Assembly: GCF_023284025.1 (NCBI RefSeq)
Contig: NZ_JAKIKR010000002.1
Coordinates: 62,001 to 126,000 of the forward strand
Direction: 5' to 3'
Source of the DNA: Shewanella abyssi
Lineage (GTDB): Bacteria; Pseudomonadota; Gammaproteobacteria; Enterobacterales; Shewanellaceae
DNA: 64,000 nt
How positions within the stretch are numbered: the first letter of the stretch is position 1; the number at the start of each line of letters is the position of its first letter. The notes below the pieces were generated by a model. That model was not told where the DNA came from. It made no database searches and was given only the letters and a program-made list of their open reading frames with translations. The position numbers were made by a program, and so were the translations under genes. Below are positions 1 through 11,700 of the stretch, one piece after another.

Positions 1-1752
1 TTATATGAAGCGGGCCACATTACTTATATGCGTACCGATTCAACCAACTTAAGCCAAGAAGCACTCGATAATGTGCGCGAGATGATTGGTAAAGAGTTTG
101 GTGATAAGTATCTACCTGAAGCTCCACTTCGTTACGGCAGCAAAGAGGGAGCGCAAGAGGCTCACGAAGCGATTCGTCCGTCGAATGTGAAAGTCACAGC
201 GGCATCGTTAAGTGATATGGAGCGTGATGCTCAGCGTTTATATGAGCTGATCTGGCGTCAATTCGTGTCTTGTCAAATGACACCTGCAAAGTATGACGCG
301 ACCCGTCTTACCGTTAAAGCAGCTGACTACGAGCTAAAAGCCACCGGACGTACGTTACGTTTTGATGGTTGGACCCGAGTTCAAACCGCTGTTAAGAAAA
401 AGAACGAAGAAGACAATACACTGCCTGTTGTCGCTAAAGGCGACAAGGTTAAGCTACAAGAGCTACTGCCTAAGCAGCACTTTACTAAACCTGCTGCACG
501 TTACAGTGAAGCGTCTTTAGTCAAAGAGCTTGAAAAGCGAGGTATTGGCCGTCCGTCAACATACGCAACGATTATTTCGACCATTCAAGATCGAGGCTAC
601 GTTAAGGTTGATAATCGTCGCTTCTATGCTGAGAAAATGGGTGAAATCGTCAGTGATAGACTTGTCGGCAGTTTCCAAGATTTAATGAGCTATGATTTCA
701 CCGCAAGCATGGAGCAGACATTAGATGATGTTGCTCAAGGCAAGCTGGACTGGAAAAAAGTACTCGATGGTTTCTACAAGGACTTCACCAAACAGTTAGA
801 GCAGGCTGAATTACCACCAGAAGAGGGCGGTATGCGTCCTAATGAGATGGTAATGACGGATATTAAGTGTCCTACCTGTGGTCGTCCAATGGGTATTCGT
901 ACTGGTACAACAGGTGTATTCCTCGGTTGTTCAGGTTATGCATTACCACCAAAAGAGCGTTGTAAGACGACCTTAAACTTAACGCCTGGCGAAGAAGCGG
1001 TAAGTGAAAGCGCTGAAGATGCAGAAACTGAAGCATTACGCGCGAAACATCGCTGCGGTATCTGTGGCACTGCAATGGATAGCTATCTCATCGATGAGAA
1101 ACGTAAACTGCACATATGTGGTAATAACCCCACCTGTGAAGGTTTTGAAATCGAAGCGGGACAATTTAAGATTAAAGGCTATGAAGGACCCATTATTGAG
1201 TGCGATCGTTGTCAAAATGATATGGAACTTAAGAATGGTCGTTTTGGTAAGTATTTTGGTTGCACTAATTCTGAATGTAAGAATACGCGTAAACTGCTAA
1301 AAAGCGGTGAAGCTGCGCCACCAAAGGAAGACCCAATTCACCTGCCAGATCTTAAATGTACTAAATCTGATGCCTATTTTGTATTGCGAGATGGCGCAGC
1401 TGGGATATTTCTTGCCGCAAGTACCTTCCCTAAGTCCCGTGAAACACGTGGCCCATTAGTTGAAGAGCTGGTGAAGTACAGAGAGCTGTTATGGCCTAAA
1501 TACGCTTTCCTCGCTGATGCACCGGTTGCAGATGACGATGGTAATTTAGCGTCAGTGCGCTTTAGCCGAAAGACAAAGGAGCAATACGTTGCAACTGATG
1601 TTGATGGTAAAGCGACAGGCTGGAATGCAAAGTTTATTGACGGTAAGTGGGTTGCTGAAGCCAAGGCAAAGGCAAAACCTAAAGCCAAAGCTAAGCCTAA
1701 AGCCAAGCCAAAGGCTAAAGCAAAACCGAAAGCTGAACCGAAAGATAAGTAA
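1..1752 (+). CDS. topA: DNA topoisomerase I, 3' part (5' end outside window)
   Basis: Type IA topoisomerase that relaxes negative supercoils by transient single-strand cleavage. The reading frame is open from base 1 and the true start lies upstream. The catalytic tyrosine in the ITYMRTDS motif is encoded at bases 25-27. The GIGRPSTYA motif of the core follows. Three C-terminal four-cysteine zinc-ribbon modules begin near [16 protein letters not shown] and CDRCQNDM. The protein ends in a tail of about 30 residues built almost only of Lys, Ala and Pro, which probably adds non-specific DNA affinity. A strong hairpin terminator follows the stop codon. Confidence 0.97.
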   Translation, partial: LYEAGHITYMRTDSTNLSQEALDNVREMIGKEFGDKYLPEAPLRYGSKEGAQEAHEAIRPSNVKVTAASLSDMERDAQRLYELIWRQFVSCQMTPAKYDATRLTVKAADYELKATGRTLRFDGWTRVQTAVKKKNEEDNTLPVVAKGDKVKLQELLPKQHFTKPAARYSEASLVKELEKRGIGRPSTYATIISTIQDRGYVKVDNRRFYAEKMGEIVSDRLVGSFQDLMSYDFTASMEQTLDDVAQGKLDWKKVLDGFYKDFTKQLEQAELPPEEGGMRPNEMVMTDIKCPTCGRPMGIRTGTTGVFLGCSGYALPPKERCKTTLNLTPGEEAVSESAEDAETEALRAKHRCGICGTAMDSYLIDEKRKLHICGNNPTCEGFEIEAGQFKIKGYEGPIIECDRCQNDMELKNGRFGKYFGCTNSECKNTRKLLKSGEAAPPKEDPIHLPDLKCTKSDAYFVLRDGAAGIFLAASTFPKSRETRGPLVEELVKYRELLWPKYAFLADAPVADDDGNLASVRFSRKTKEQYVATDVDGKATGWNAKFIDGKWVAEAKAKAKPKAKAKPKAKPKAKAKPKAEPKDK

Positions 1753-1775
1753 GTTGTTTGGTTTGTAAGCTTAAT

Positions 1776-1806
1776 AAAAAGCCCCGAAGATATCGGGGCT
1801 TTTTAA
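1776..1806 (+). terminator. Rho-independent terminator of topA
   Basis: The stem AAAAGCCCCGA pairs with TCGGGGCTTTT across a short AGATA-region loop and runs into a T-tract. It lies about 25 bases past the topA stop codon. The A/T flanks make it potentially bidirectional, so it could also serve the converging gene that ends at 1876. Confidence 0.9.
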
Positions 1807-1875
1807 TGTGTGCTTTTAATGTTATTGCTTGTCAAATTATAGAGCTACGCTGTTTTTTTCTTATGGATTAACCGC

Positions 1876-2652
1876 TTACCACTTGCGTTTTGGCTGGAAT
1901 AATACGTCAATATCATCCTCTTCGGCTCTCGTTTTTACAGCCTGCGGTTGCGCCAATTTTTGTGCGCCCATTATCTCGTCTAACATCGTCTTAGCTTCAT
2001 CGACTTTTCTTGCAATGAAAGGATCATTAGGGGTTTGTGCTTTAATGGTATGCAAGGTCGCCAAAGCTTTAGTGACCATTTGCTTTGCTGAGCCGTATTG
2101 CTTCATAAAACAAGCTGCTCTGCCTCTTGCAAGCATTGAATCAACGTTAATTCTAAGCTGTAGACTGTCTATTCTTAACTCTTCTTGTCTGAAGATGCCA
2201 GGCTCGACTCGTCCCTTATTATGTTCAGATCTGAGTATGGCTTTCATTTTTTTAAGCGTCTGGACTAACGTAAGCACCTGTCTATCATTATCAGGCAGTC
2301 TAAACTGTTCAATGGCAGGTGCGGACTTAGGTGAATTATTAAGCACGTCAATTTGGCTACGCAGATCATATAGTCGGCGTTCATAATCATTTTTTTGTGC
2401 TGGTGATAATGAAGCGGCGATATTAAGGGCTTCTTCTATTCTTTTGTATAGCACGAGTATTATATTGCTGGAGCAGGGAATAAGCCCCGTGTTAGAAAGC
2501 ACAGCTTCTGTCTCATCAATGATCGCCCTCTGTCGAGCAAGCTCTGTGCGCCTTTCAGCTTCTACACGTGCCTTTTGTTGTTGAATGATGCTAGTGCCGA
2601 TAATAAGAAGAAGCAAAACACCGATCAAAACAAAGACTGAAACGATAATCAT
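1876..2652 (-). CDS. Membrane-anchored coiled-coil protein of unknown function
   Basis: Protein of 258 residues. The N-terminus (about residues 1-22) is one strongly hydrophobic segment, which suggests a signal anchor. A basic, helical stretch rich in Glu, Arg and Gln follows (KARVEAERR region), then a mostly helical body without recognisable catalytic motifs. The tail is acidic then basic (EEDDIDVLF...KRKW). It converges on topA and is divergent from cysB. I do not recognise a characterised family. A protein of this type next to topA in Shewanella would be a conserved hypothetical. No clear Shine-Dalgarno sequence precedes the ATG, but the membrane segment directly after it supports this start. 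Confidence 0.75.
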   Translation of the reverse strand: MIIVSVFVLIGVLLLLIIGTSIIQQQKARVEAERRTELARQRAIIDETEAVLSNTGLIPCSSNIILVLYKRIEEALNIAASLSPAQKNDYERRLYDLRSQIDVLNNSPKSAPAIEQFRLPDNDRQVLTLVQTLKKMKAILRSEHNKGRVEPGIFRQEELRIDSLQLRINVDSMLARGRAACFMKQYGSAKQMVTKALATLHTIKAQTPNDPFIARKVDEAKTMLDEIMGAQKLAQPQAVKTRAEEDDIDVLFQPKRKW

Positions 2653-2854
2653 AGAGGGTCCAAATATTTTACAGTGCGTTTAATGCTACTATAAATCAAC
2701 ATTCTAGGATAGTCATCTTGATCATGGTTTGGTTATTATCAGTTCGCACGGATTAACAATTATGCTATATTCCATTTGATTTAATTATTTCATTATACTA
2801 TAACGAATAAATATACTTAAATGTGTTATTGCTTATCTAATAATGGATCTGTAA

Positions 2855-3853
<999 letters not shown>

Positions 3854-3878
3854 TAAATGGATATGATCGATAGCCAAT

Positions 3879-3906
3879 AAAAAAACCTCGCAATGCGAGG
3901 TTTTTT
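3879..3906 (+). terminator. Bidirectional terminator between cysB and sdaA
   Basis: The stem AACCTCGC/GCGAGGTT has a three-base loop, with an A-run before and a T-run after. It sits between two convergent genes and can serve both. Confidence 0.9.
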
Positions 3907-3921
3907 ATTGGACAGCATGAA

Positions 3922-5298
3922 TTAGCACTCTACGATATTAACCGCCAATCCACCTTTTGCGGTTTCTTTATACTTGCTACGCATATCTTTACCCGTATCC
4001 ATCATGGTCTTAATCACTTTATCTAAAGACACTTTGTGGTTACCGTCACCGCGCATTGCCATCCGCGAGGCGTTAATCGCTTTTACGGCGCCCATGGCAT
4101 TACGTTCAATGCAGGGGACTTGCACCAAGCCGCCAACGGGATCGCAGGTTAAGCCTAAGTTATGCTCCATGCCGATTTCAGCCGCATTCTCAACATGCTC
4201 TATCGTACCGCCCATTATCTCGGTTAACGCAGCGGCAGCCATTGAGCAAGCCACTCCGACTTCGCCTTGACAGCCAACTTCAGCGCCAGAGATTGATGCA
4301 TTCTTTTTGTAAAGAATACCAATAGCAGCTGCAGTGAGTAAATAACGACAACAAACGTCCATATCGACTTCTTGTACGAACATATCGTAATAACTGAGCA
4401 CTGCTGGAATGATCCCCGCGGCGCCGTTGGTGGGTGCGGTAACGACGCGATCGCCTGCCGCATTTTGCTCGTTGACTGAAAGTGCAAATAGGTCGACCCA
4501 ATCCATCGCAGTAAATGGATCTACTACACTTTTACCTTCCGCCTTTAATCTGCGGTAAAGCGCTGGTGCACGCCGTCTTAGCTTTAATCCACCGGGTAAA
4601 ATACCCTCTTTTTGATAACCCCGTTCAACGCAGGCTTTCATGGTTTGCCAAATTGTCCACAGTTGTTCTTGTATGGCGTCAGAGTCTGCGATGCTGAGCT
4701 CATTAGCCATCATTAATGATGAAATACTAAAACCGTTTTCAGTGCAGAGTTCAAGCAGCTGTTGCGCCGAGTCAAAATCAAACGGGGCTGATTTTATTGG
4801 CGTAGCAGGAGAGGCATCTTGGGCTTTGATTTCATCTTCATCCAAAATAAAACCACCACCAACTGAGTAGTAGGTCCGCTCATAGATGCATTTACCGTTA
4901 GCATAAGCATATAAGGTCATGGCATTAGCATGAGCGGGTAAGCTTTTACGTCTATGGTAGGTAACGCCGTTTGCACGAGAAAACCTTACTTCTCGGCCAT
5001 CACTGAGCAATAATTTTTCATTATTGCTGACACTTTCTAAAATGGCATCAATCTTATCGGTATCAACGGTATCAGGTGCTTCTCCCATCAAACCGAGTAT
5101 CACGGCTTTACCTGTCCCATGACCCTTACCCGTTTGGCCTAATGAACCGAATAATTCCGATCGTAACTCATCAGTAGATTCAAACAGACCTTGCTCTGAG
5201 AGCTCATTAATAAATATGTTGCCCGCTTTCATCGGACCTACAGTGTGTGAACTTGATGGGCCAATGCCTATCTTGAACATGTCGAATACACTAATCAT
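3922..5298 (-). CDS. sdaA: L-serine ammonia-lyase (iron-sulfur, single chain)
   Basis: Deaminates L-serine to pyruvate and ammonia using a 4Fe-4S cluster instead of PLP. The 458 residues match the single-chain SdaA/SdaB type, with beta and alpha domains fused. The N-terminal signature [12 protein letters not shown] is present. The cluster cysteines are probably in [19 protein letters not shown] and VQVPC. The C-terminal [13 protein letters not shown] segment is also typical. It is monocistronic, converges on cysB and is followed by a shared terminator. Confidence 0.95.
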   Translation of the reverse strand: MISVFDMFKIGIGPSSSHTVGPMKAGNIFINELSEQGLFESTDELRSELFGSLGQTGKGHGTGKAVILGLMGEAPDTVDTDKIDAILESVSNNEKLLLSDGREVRFSRANGVTYHRRKSLPAHANAMTLYAYANGKCIYERTYYSVGGGFILDEDEIKAQDASPATPIKSAPFDFDSAQQLLELCTENGFSISSLMMANELSIADSDAIQEQLWTIWQTMKACVERGYQKEGILPGGLKLRRRAPALYRRLKAEGKSVVDPFTAMDWVDLFALSVNEQNAAGDRVVTAPTNGAAGIIPAVLSYYDMFVQEVDMDVCCRYLLTAAAIGILYKKNASISGAEVGCQGEVGVACSMAAAALTEIMGGTIEHVENAAEIGMEHNLGLTCDPVGGLVQVPCIERNAMGAVKAINASRMAMRGDGNHKVSLDKVIKTMMDTGKDMRSKYKETAKGGLAVNIVEC

Positions 5299-5677
5299 GC
5301 TAAACCTTTATTGTTCTAGTTATACCCAATATTACTAAGATCGTCTCCGCGTGGCTAATTGAGCATATAGTTGTATATGTCGATTAATCAGCGTAAAAAA
5401 CTTAAGCTTAATGTTAATCTTAGTTGCTTGAATGAATTGGCGTAAAAAGTATCCCATACTTTCGCTTTATTTATAGCATTAGTTTTTTTGCATCGGCTGT
5501 AAAAGCATTAGATAAACTAATTTAAGTGTTAGCTGCGTAATTTCATAAGGCATGTTTTTAGTAGGTTTTATAATCGTTATAGAACAATGTATTAACTTGC
5601 CTTTATTAGGTTGTTGATGTTTAAGTCAGCCATTTTTTTAGTCGTTCTTTTGCCATATATTATTTTTTAGAGGTGAT
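5299..5677. other. Intergenic region between divergent sdaA and nagZ
   Basis: This 379-base AT-rich stretch must hold both promoters. An imperfect inverted repeat at 5355-5391 has the perfect core CATATA-gttg-TATATG (5364-5379) and may be an operator or cruciform. No coding frame with a credible start was found. The nagZ ribosome-binding site, AGAGGTG, lies just before 5678. Confidence 0.5.
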
Positions 5678-6697
5678 ATGAGTTATTTGATGTTAGATGT
5701 TGATTCAACCGTTTTAAGTGATGATGAAGCAAAGCAGTTAACCCACCCAATGATTGGTGGCCTTATCTTGTTTAGCCGTAACTACGCCGATCGCAGTCAA
5801 CTGATACAACTCATTCAGTCAATAAGGGCGGTTCGAGCTGATATTTTAATTGCGGTTGACCAAGAGGGCGGTCGGGTACAGCGCTTTAGAGACGACTTTA
5901 CCACCTTACCTGCAATGGGGGATATATTGCCTGCGGCTAAGGGTGATATCAGGCTGGCAAGCTTCTGGGCCACTGAGATCGGTTTTTTAATGGCGATAGA
6001 GCTGCTCGCTATCGATATCGATTTGAGTTTTGCACCTGTGCTTGATCTCAATGGCGTTAGCCAAGTTATCGGCAAACGTAGTTTTAGTGAGAATAAGGCA
6101 GAGGTTGAAATACTTGCCAATGCATTTATTGCAGGAATGGAACAAGCTGGAATGGCCAGCGTGGGTAAACATTTCCCTGGGCACGGCAGTGTCGAGGCTG
6201 ATTCGCATATCGCTAAACCTGTCGACTTAAGATCAAAAGAGTCAATTTTTGCTAATGATATGCAGCCGTTTAAGCAGCTTATAGCGAAGGAGCGACTGCA
6301 AGGGATCATGCCAGCACACGTTATTTATCCTAATGTGGATCCGCATCCAGCTGGATTCTCGACATTTTGGCTGCAAGATGTTCTGCGTAAAGAGCTTGGG
6401 TTTAACGGGGTCATCTTCTCCGATGACTTAGGGATGAAAGGTGCAGCGGTTGCTGGAGGTTATTGTGAGCGGGCCCAGGCTGCTATTGATGCCGGGTGTA
6501 ACATGATTTTAGTCTGTAATGACAGTTTAGGCGCTACCGAAGTACTCCATGGCGTTAATTGGCCTAAGCAGGAGCAAACAGTTACTGCTAATTTGTTAAA
6601 ACCTAATTTGGAGACGGTGGCAAAAGCACTGCAAGATAATGAACGATGGGAGAAAGCGGCTGCAATCGCAGCTGACATTTTAAAAAAATTGATTTAG
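5678..6697 (+). CDS. nagZ: Beta-N-acetylhexosaminidase (peptidoglycan recycling)
   Basis: Cytoplasmic glycoside hydrolase family 3 enzyme that removes GlcNAc from anhydro-muropeptides during cell-wall recycling. The 339 residues fit the single-domain TIM-barrel NagZ form. Diagnostic motifs are DQEGGRVQRF (near residue 60), the catalytic-loop motif KHFPGHG (near 165) and the nucleophile region FSDDLGMKG (near 245). The start has a GAGGTG ribosome-binding site. ycfP follows after 62 bases in the same direction, an arrangement common in gammaproteobacteria. Confidence 0.97.
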   Translation: MSYLMLDVDSTVLSDDEAKQLTHPMIGGLILFSRNYADRSQLIQLIQSIRAVRADILIAVDQEGGRVQRFRDDFTTLPAMGDILPAAKGDIRLASFWATEIGFLMAIELLAIDIDLSFAPVLDLNGVSQVIGKRSFSENKAEVEILANAFIAGMEQAGMASVGKHFPGHGSVEADSHIAKPVDLRSKESIFANDMQPFKQLIAKERLQGIMPAHVIYPNVDPHPAGFSTFWLQDVLRKELGFNGVIFSDDLGMKGAAVAGGYCERAQAAIDAGCNMILVCNDSLGATEVLHGVNWPKQEQTVTANLLKPNLETVAKALQDNERWEKAAAIAADILKKLI

Positions 6698-6759
6698 CGC
6701 AACGAACTCTACGGCTTAGCTTGTTAGATTAGCCATTATCAACATTAGAGGAAGATTAT

Positions 6760-7299
6760 ATGATCCTGTATTTACATGGGTTTGATGCAACTAGTCCCGG
6801 TAACCACGACAAAATGCGTCAACTGCAATTTATTGACGAAGATGTCCGTTTGGTTAGTTATAGTACCCAGCATCCTAAAAATGATATGCAGTATTTATTG
6901 AATGAAGTCAGTAAACATATTATCGCATCAGAGGATAGATCACCGCTGATCATCGGTGTTGGTTTAGGGGCTTTTTGGGCAGAAAGAATTGGCTTCTTAA
7001 ATAAGATTAAGTCGGTGTTAATCAATCCGAACCTCGCTCCGCAACATGATATGGTTAACAAAATTGACAGGCCCGAAGAGTACGCCGATATCATGAACAA
7101 ATGCGTTACTGACTTTCGCTTACTTAACCGTGAAAAAGCACTGTGTATTTTGGCTCGAAATGATGAAGTTAATGATAACGATGCTATTGCTAACCAATTA
7201 AAGGATTATTACAGTATCGTATGGGATGAAGAGCAGAGCCACAAGTTTACTTCTCTTGCTACTCAGTTAAATGGCATTAAGGCCTTTAAAATAAGTTAA
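6760..7299 (+). CDS. ycfP: YcfP family alpha/beta-hydrolase-like protein (UPF0227)
   Basis: At 179 residues it has the family's usual size. The opening [19 protein letters not shown] is typical of YcfP, and a nucleophile-elbow-like segment ([12 protein letters not shown]) occupies the position where true esterases have GxSxG. The missing serine fits the family's uncertain catalytic status. It is probably co-transcribed with nagZ and preceded by AGAGGAAG. The biochemical role is unknown. Confidence 0.9.
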   Translation: MILYLHGFDATSPGNHDKMRQLQFIDEDVRLVSYSTQHPKNDMQYLLNEVSKHIIASEDRSPLIIGVGLGAFWAERIGFLNKIKSVLINPNLAPQHDMVNKIDRPEEYADIMNKCVTDFRLLNREKALCILARNDEVNDNDAIANQLKDYYSIVWDEEQSHKFTSLATQLNGIKAFKIS

Positions 7300-7498
7300 G
7301 CCATTTATTAACAAGTTGATAGTCGTCCACTAAAGACACTTGAATTGAGTGGACTTTAGTTTCAGGGTTACTTTGCTCATTGGTGAAGTTTAGGCTAAGT
7401 TGTTAAACATAGTCTAAGCCTAGTGCTTGGTAAAATAGTGTTTAGTCGTAAACACAGTTCTCTCTACACAGACTGATATCATGGAGTGGGTGTTAATT

Positions 7499-7774
7499 AT
7501 GAAGCGTGTCATCATTAAGATCACAGGAAAAGTTCAAGGTGTCTCTTTTCGTCAAAACACATTGTTTCAAGCCACTATGCTTGGCCTTACTGGCTATGTT
7601 AGTAATATTGCCGATGGCTCAGTTCAAGTGCTTGCGCAAGGTAGTTACCCAGCCGTCGATAAGTTAATTGATTGGTGTCAAAGAGGCGCACCGATGGCCA
7701 AAGTTGATAAGGTTTATGTAGAGGATGACGAGGCAGATGATATCTACCTCGACTTTTCTATTGTGCAGTTGTAG
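7499..7774 (+). CDS. Acylphosphatase
   Basis: Small cytosolic hydrolase of carboxyl-phosphate bonds. From the ATG at 7499 it is 91 residues, the family norm. The phosphate-binding loop GKVQGVSFRQ carries the catalytic Arg, and GYVSNIADGSVQV carries the catalytic Asn. An in-frame ATG six codons upstream (7481) has no ribosome-binding site, whereas GGAGTGGG lies about 10 bases before 7499, so the later start is preferred. It converges with csiV. Confidence 0.92.
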   Translation: MKRVIIKITGKVQGVSFRQNTLFQATMLGLTGYVSNIADGSVQVLAQGSYPAVDKLIDWCQRGAPMAKVDKVYVEDDEADDIYLDFSIVQL

Positions 7775-7789
7775 AGAGCTGTATTAGTG

Positions 7790-8797
7790 TTAAAGGCTGT
7801 TTACGTCATTGGCGCTACTGATGTTATCCACCACATCAATCTCAGTTTGCACAGTCGGTTGCTCCATCTTTCTGATTTGAATGATCATCCCCATTTTAGG
7901 GTGATCAAAATAATGCACTTCGTCGCTTCTAACGCGTCTATTTTGTTTCATCGGAATCGAATACAAGAATGGGCTAGTGACTGACTCTAGCGCTGTTTCT
8001 TGACGCTCACTGCTAAAACTTGCTGTGTCATGATGAGTGAATGTGACCGTTTTCTCACCCTCCTCACGCAAATTAAACGCCGTTTCTATAAACAGATAAT
8101 GCTCAAGGTAGATGTTAAGCGTGCCATCAAGCTTCCATACCGGTTTTTTGCTATCAGCTAAAAATCCACTGCTCATAAAATCAAACTGCGGTAGTTCTTC
8201 ATTTAAATGACTAAGCTGCAAAGGCTGTCCATTTTGCTCATAGTCTTTGGAGTAATCTTGACCAGAATAGAGCTTAAGCGGAATCGCTTTGTTTCTTGGC
8301 AGCATGGATTGCTGCCATGTCATATGCAGCAGGCTCTTATTACCTTTCTCTCGCTTTAACGTCGCAATAATCTCTTTAAACTGACTTTGACTTTCAGCCA
8401 ATAAAACTGCGCCATCACCCAAGTAAGCCGTGGCGGGTTTAGAGGCTGCTATCACCATCGGGATGTCCGTGACCGATTTAACTTGATTGCTTGAGTTAAG
8501 CTGCTCATTACAACTGAGACTATCCGTTGCCCAATCTACAGAGGTACAACCATTAAGTCCCATTTTGAGCGCAGTTAAATCAGTGCTCACCAAAGGGGTG
8601 ATAAAATCGACGGTTTTGCGTTGTCGCGATTTAACGGCATTATCTGGCCATTGCTCACTCGTAGGCGCGTTGTGCTCATAGAGATAGATCTCGACTTCAA
8701 ACCAACGCTCTTCTTGAGCGAAGGCTGCTGTCGACAGGCTTGATATAACACTCGCGCCTAGTGCGAGTATGAACTTATTTGTTGAAAGTCTAAACAC
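7790..8797 (-). CDS. csiV: CsiV-family periplasmic protein (DUF2803)
   Basis: A protein of 335 residues with a Sec signal peptide (hydrophobic core about residues 9-25, cleavage near AFAQ-EE). The opening RWFEVEIYLYEH of the mature part is typical of the CsiV/DUF2803 family, described in Vibrio as a periplasmic peptidoglycan-binding protein needed for PBP1A function. It lies two bases downstream of mfd on the same strand, the usual position of this family, so the two are likely co-transcribed. The assignment rests on the N-terminal pattern and on gene order. Confidence 0.8.
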   Translation of the reverse strand: MFRLSTNKFILALGASVISSLSTAAFAQEERWFEVEIYLYEHNAPTSEQWPDNAVKSRQRKTVDFITPLVSTDLTALKMGLNGCTSVDWATDSLSCNEQLNSSNQVKSVTDIPMVIAASKPATAYLGDGAVLLAESQSQFKEIIATLKREKGNKSLLHMTWQQSMLPRNKAIPLKLYSGQDYSKDYEQNGQPLQLSHLNEELPQFDFMSSGFLADSKKPVWKLDGTLNIYLEHYLFIETAFNLREEGEKTVTFTHHDTASFSSERQETALESVTSPFLYSIPMKQNRRVRSDEVHYFDHPKMGMIIQIRKMEQPTVQTEIDVVDNISSANDVNSL

Positions 8798-8799
8798 GA

Positions 8800-11700
8800 T
8801 TACTCTCCAATGCGATGTTGAGACAACTGTTCAATTAACAGTTTGATGAGCGCTAGCCTGTCTTTGGCTGATTCAGATGGCATGCTAAATTTTAGCTTAT
8901 TGGGGCCATCCATTCGATAAATTTGCGGCTGGTTCTGTAACAAACCAATAATAAAGGTGGGCTCCACTTTATTATTTTCGCCAAATTCTATGCTACCACC
9001 TTTTGCGTGCATTTCGATTTTTCGAAGACCCAGCTGGGTGGCAAGGTGTTTATAGAGAGTGAGTGCCATTAAGTTTTTAGTGGGCTCAGGCAGCATACCG
9101 AAGCGGTCAATAAATTCCACTTTTAGCTCGTTGAGCGCTTTTTCTGTTTTACAGTTAGCGATGCGTTTATATAGCGAAAGTCGCATATTAACATCACTGA
9201 CATAGTCTTCTGGCAACAGGGCAGGGATCCGCAAATCAATTTCACTTTGTTGACGTAGCATCTGATCGAGTGAAAGTTCTTTACCGTCTTTTAGTAATTT
9301 AACGGCCTCTTCAAGCATCTCCATATAAAGGGTAAAACCAATCTTGGAAATGTGACCACTTTGTTCGTCGCCAAGTAACTCTCCCGCGCCACGGATCTCT
9401 AAATCCTGAGTTGCCAACATAAAACCTGCGCCGAGATCCTCTAAAGCCCCAATGGCTTCTAATCGCTTGCGCGCATCTTTTGTCATGCTCTTTGGATGCG
9501 GGGTCATCATATATGCATAGGCTTGGTGATGAGAGCGGCCAACACGGCCTCGTAATTGATGCAGCTGCGCTAAACCAAACTTGTCAGCCCGTTCAATTAC
9601 AATGGTGTTTGCTGAGGGCACATCAATACCGGTTTCAATAATGGTGGTACAGACTAATACATTAAAGCGCTGATGATAAAAGTCGGACATGACTCGTTCA
9701 AGTTCGCGTTCGCGCATCTGTCCATGGGCGGTAACAACCCGAGCTTCGGGGAGTAACTCGCGTATCTCTGCTGCTCTTTTTTCAATAGTTTCAACGTTAT
9801 TATGTAAAAAATAGACTTGACCACCACGTAAAATCTCTCGCAGCAGTGCTTCTCTAATTAAGGCTTCATCATATTCACGGATAAAGGTTTTTACGGCCAA
9901 ACGCTTAGCCGGTGGTGTGGCGATAATTGACAAGTCACGCATTCCGGACATGGCCATATTCAAGGTGCGCGGAATAGGGGTTGCGGTTAATGTCAGGATA
10001 TCGACATTGGCACGCAGTGCCTTAATCTTTTCTTTTTGCCTAACCCCAAAACGGTGCTCTTCATCGATAACCAGTAAGCCTAAGTTTTCAAATTTTGCCT
10101 CAGACTGCAACAACTTATGGGTACCTATAACTATATCCACTTTGCCATTGGTTAAGTCTTTCATCACTTGGGTTTGTTCTTTGGCTGTTTTGAAGCGTGA
10201 CATCACTTCTATTTTAAACGGCCAATCAGCAAAACGGTCTTGAAAATTCTCGAAATGTTGCTGTGCAAGTAGCGTTGTTGGCACTAAAATTGCCACTTGT
10301 TTGCCGTCATTAACGGCCACAAATGCAGCGCGCATGGCGACTTCCGTTTTACCAAAACCAACGTCACCACAGACTAATCTGTCCATTGCCCTGGGGGTGC
10401 GCATATCTTCTAGTACTGCTGCTATCGCCGTTTCTTGGTCAACGGTTTCTTCAAACGGGAAGCTGCCGACAAATTGTGCATACTCCTCTTGGTCAATATG
10501 ACAAGCGTCACCCGGCCTTGATTGCCTACGTGCATATACATCTAACAGCTCAGCGGCAACGTCACGAATTTTCTCAATGGCTTTGCGTTTCGCTTTTGCC
10601 CAGCTTTCGTTGCCCAGCTTGTTAAGGTTTGCCTCTTCATCGGGCCCGACACTGTAGCGGCTAATGAGGTGTAAAGAGGACACTGGCACGTAGAGTTTGT
10701 CACCGCCGGAATACTCTAGGATCAAATATTCTGCCACAAGACCACCAGTATCAAGTGTTTCAAGGCCTTGATAACGCGCGATACCGTGTTCAAGATGGAC
10801 TATCGGCTGGCCTACTTTTAGCTCGGCAAGGTTTTTAACCAATGCATCACTGCTGATCTGACGTTGTTTATCTCGGCGGCGGCGCTGTGAAATGCGTTGA
10901 CCAAACAGTTCGGTTTCGCAAATCAGGCTGAACTTACCACCGGTTTTTTTCTCAATGACACACCCTTGAGACAGCGGCGAGACAATCAGTCCGAGTTTGG
11001 TTTTACTGGCTGCAAATTCGTTAAAGTGACTAAATAGCGTAGGCTTGAGCTTTATCTTACTGAGCAGTTCAACAAGTGCTTCACGGCGACCTTCAGATTC
11101 GGCGCTGAATAATAACCTGTCGCCTAGGCCTGCATACTCTTCTAGCAGCGTGAGTGGCTGTTTCAGTTTATGATTTGCGGCTAGATCAGGTAGTTTTAGC
11201 GCTTTTGCTTCGATTGCTGTGCCAGTATAGGGCGGCGTTTTTAATTGAAATCTTGGCAACACTTTAAAGGCGCTAAAGATCTGCTCCGTCAAAAGGTACA
11301 GCTCTTGCGGGCTCAATAAAGGTCGCAGTGGATCGACTCGTCTATCTTCATAGCGAGTTTCCACTTCATGTAGATGAGCTTGGGTCGCAGCCTCAATATC
11401 ACCAACAGTGACTAATTGTGTTTTCTCAGGCAAATAATCAAACAGGGTGGCCGTGTCATCAAAAAACAGCGGCAGATAATTTTCTATTCCTGCGGGCATG
11501 GTTTTTTTACTGACCATCTGATAAATAGAGCCAGGTTCATTGACTAAAATCTCAAACCGGCGACGGTAACGCTGTCTAAAGCCTTCGATCGCGGCATCAT
11601 CAGTGGGAAACTCTTTAGCCGGAAGCAGTCGAATCGAGGGGATCTCGTGGCTAGAGCGTTGAGTTTCTGGATCGAAATGTCGAATAGACTCCACTTCATC

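Noticed and set aside
1829-2386. Plus-strand frame of 185 codons
   Set aside because: Lies entirely opposite the membrane-anchored minus-strand gene, begins near the topA terminator, and has no ribosome-binding site.
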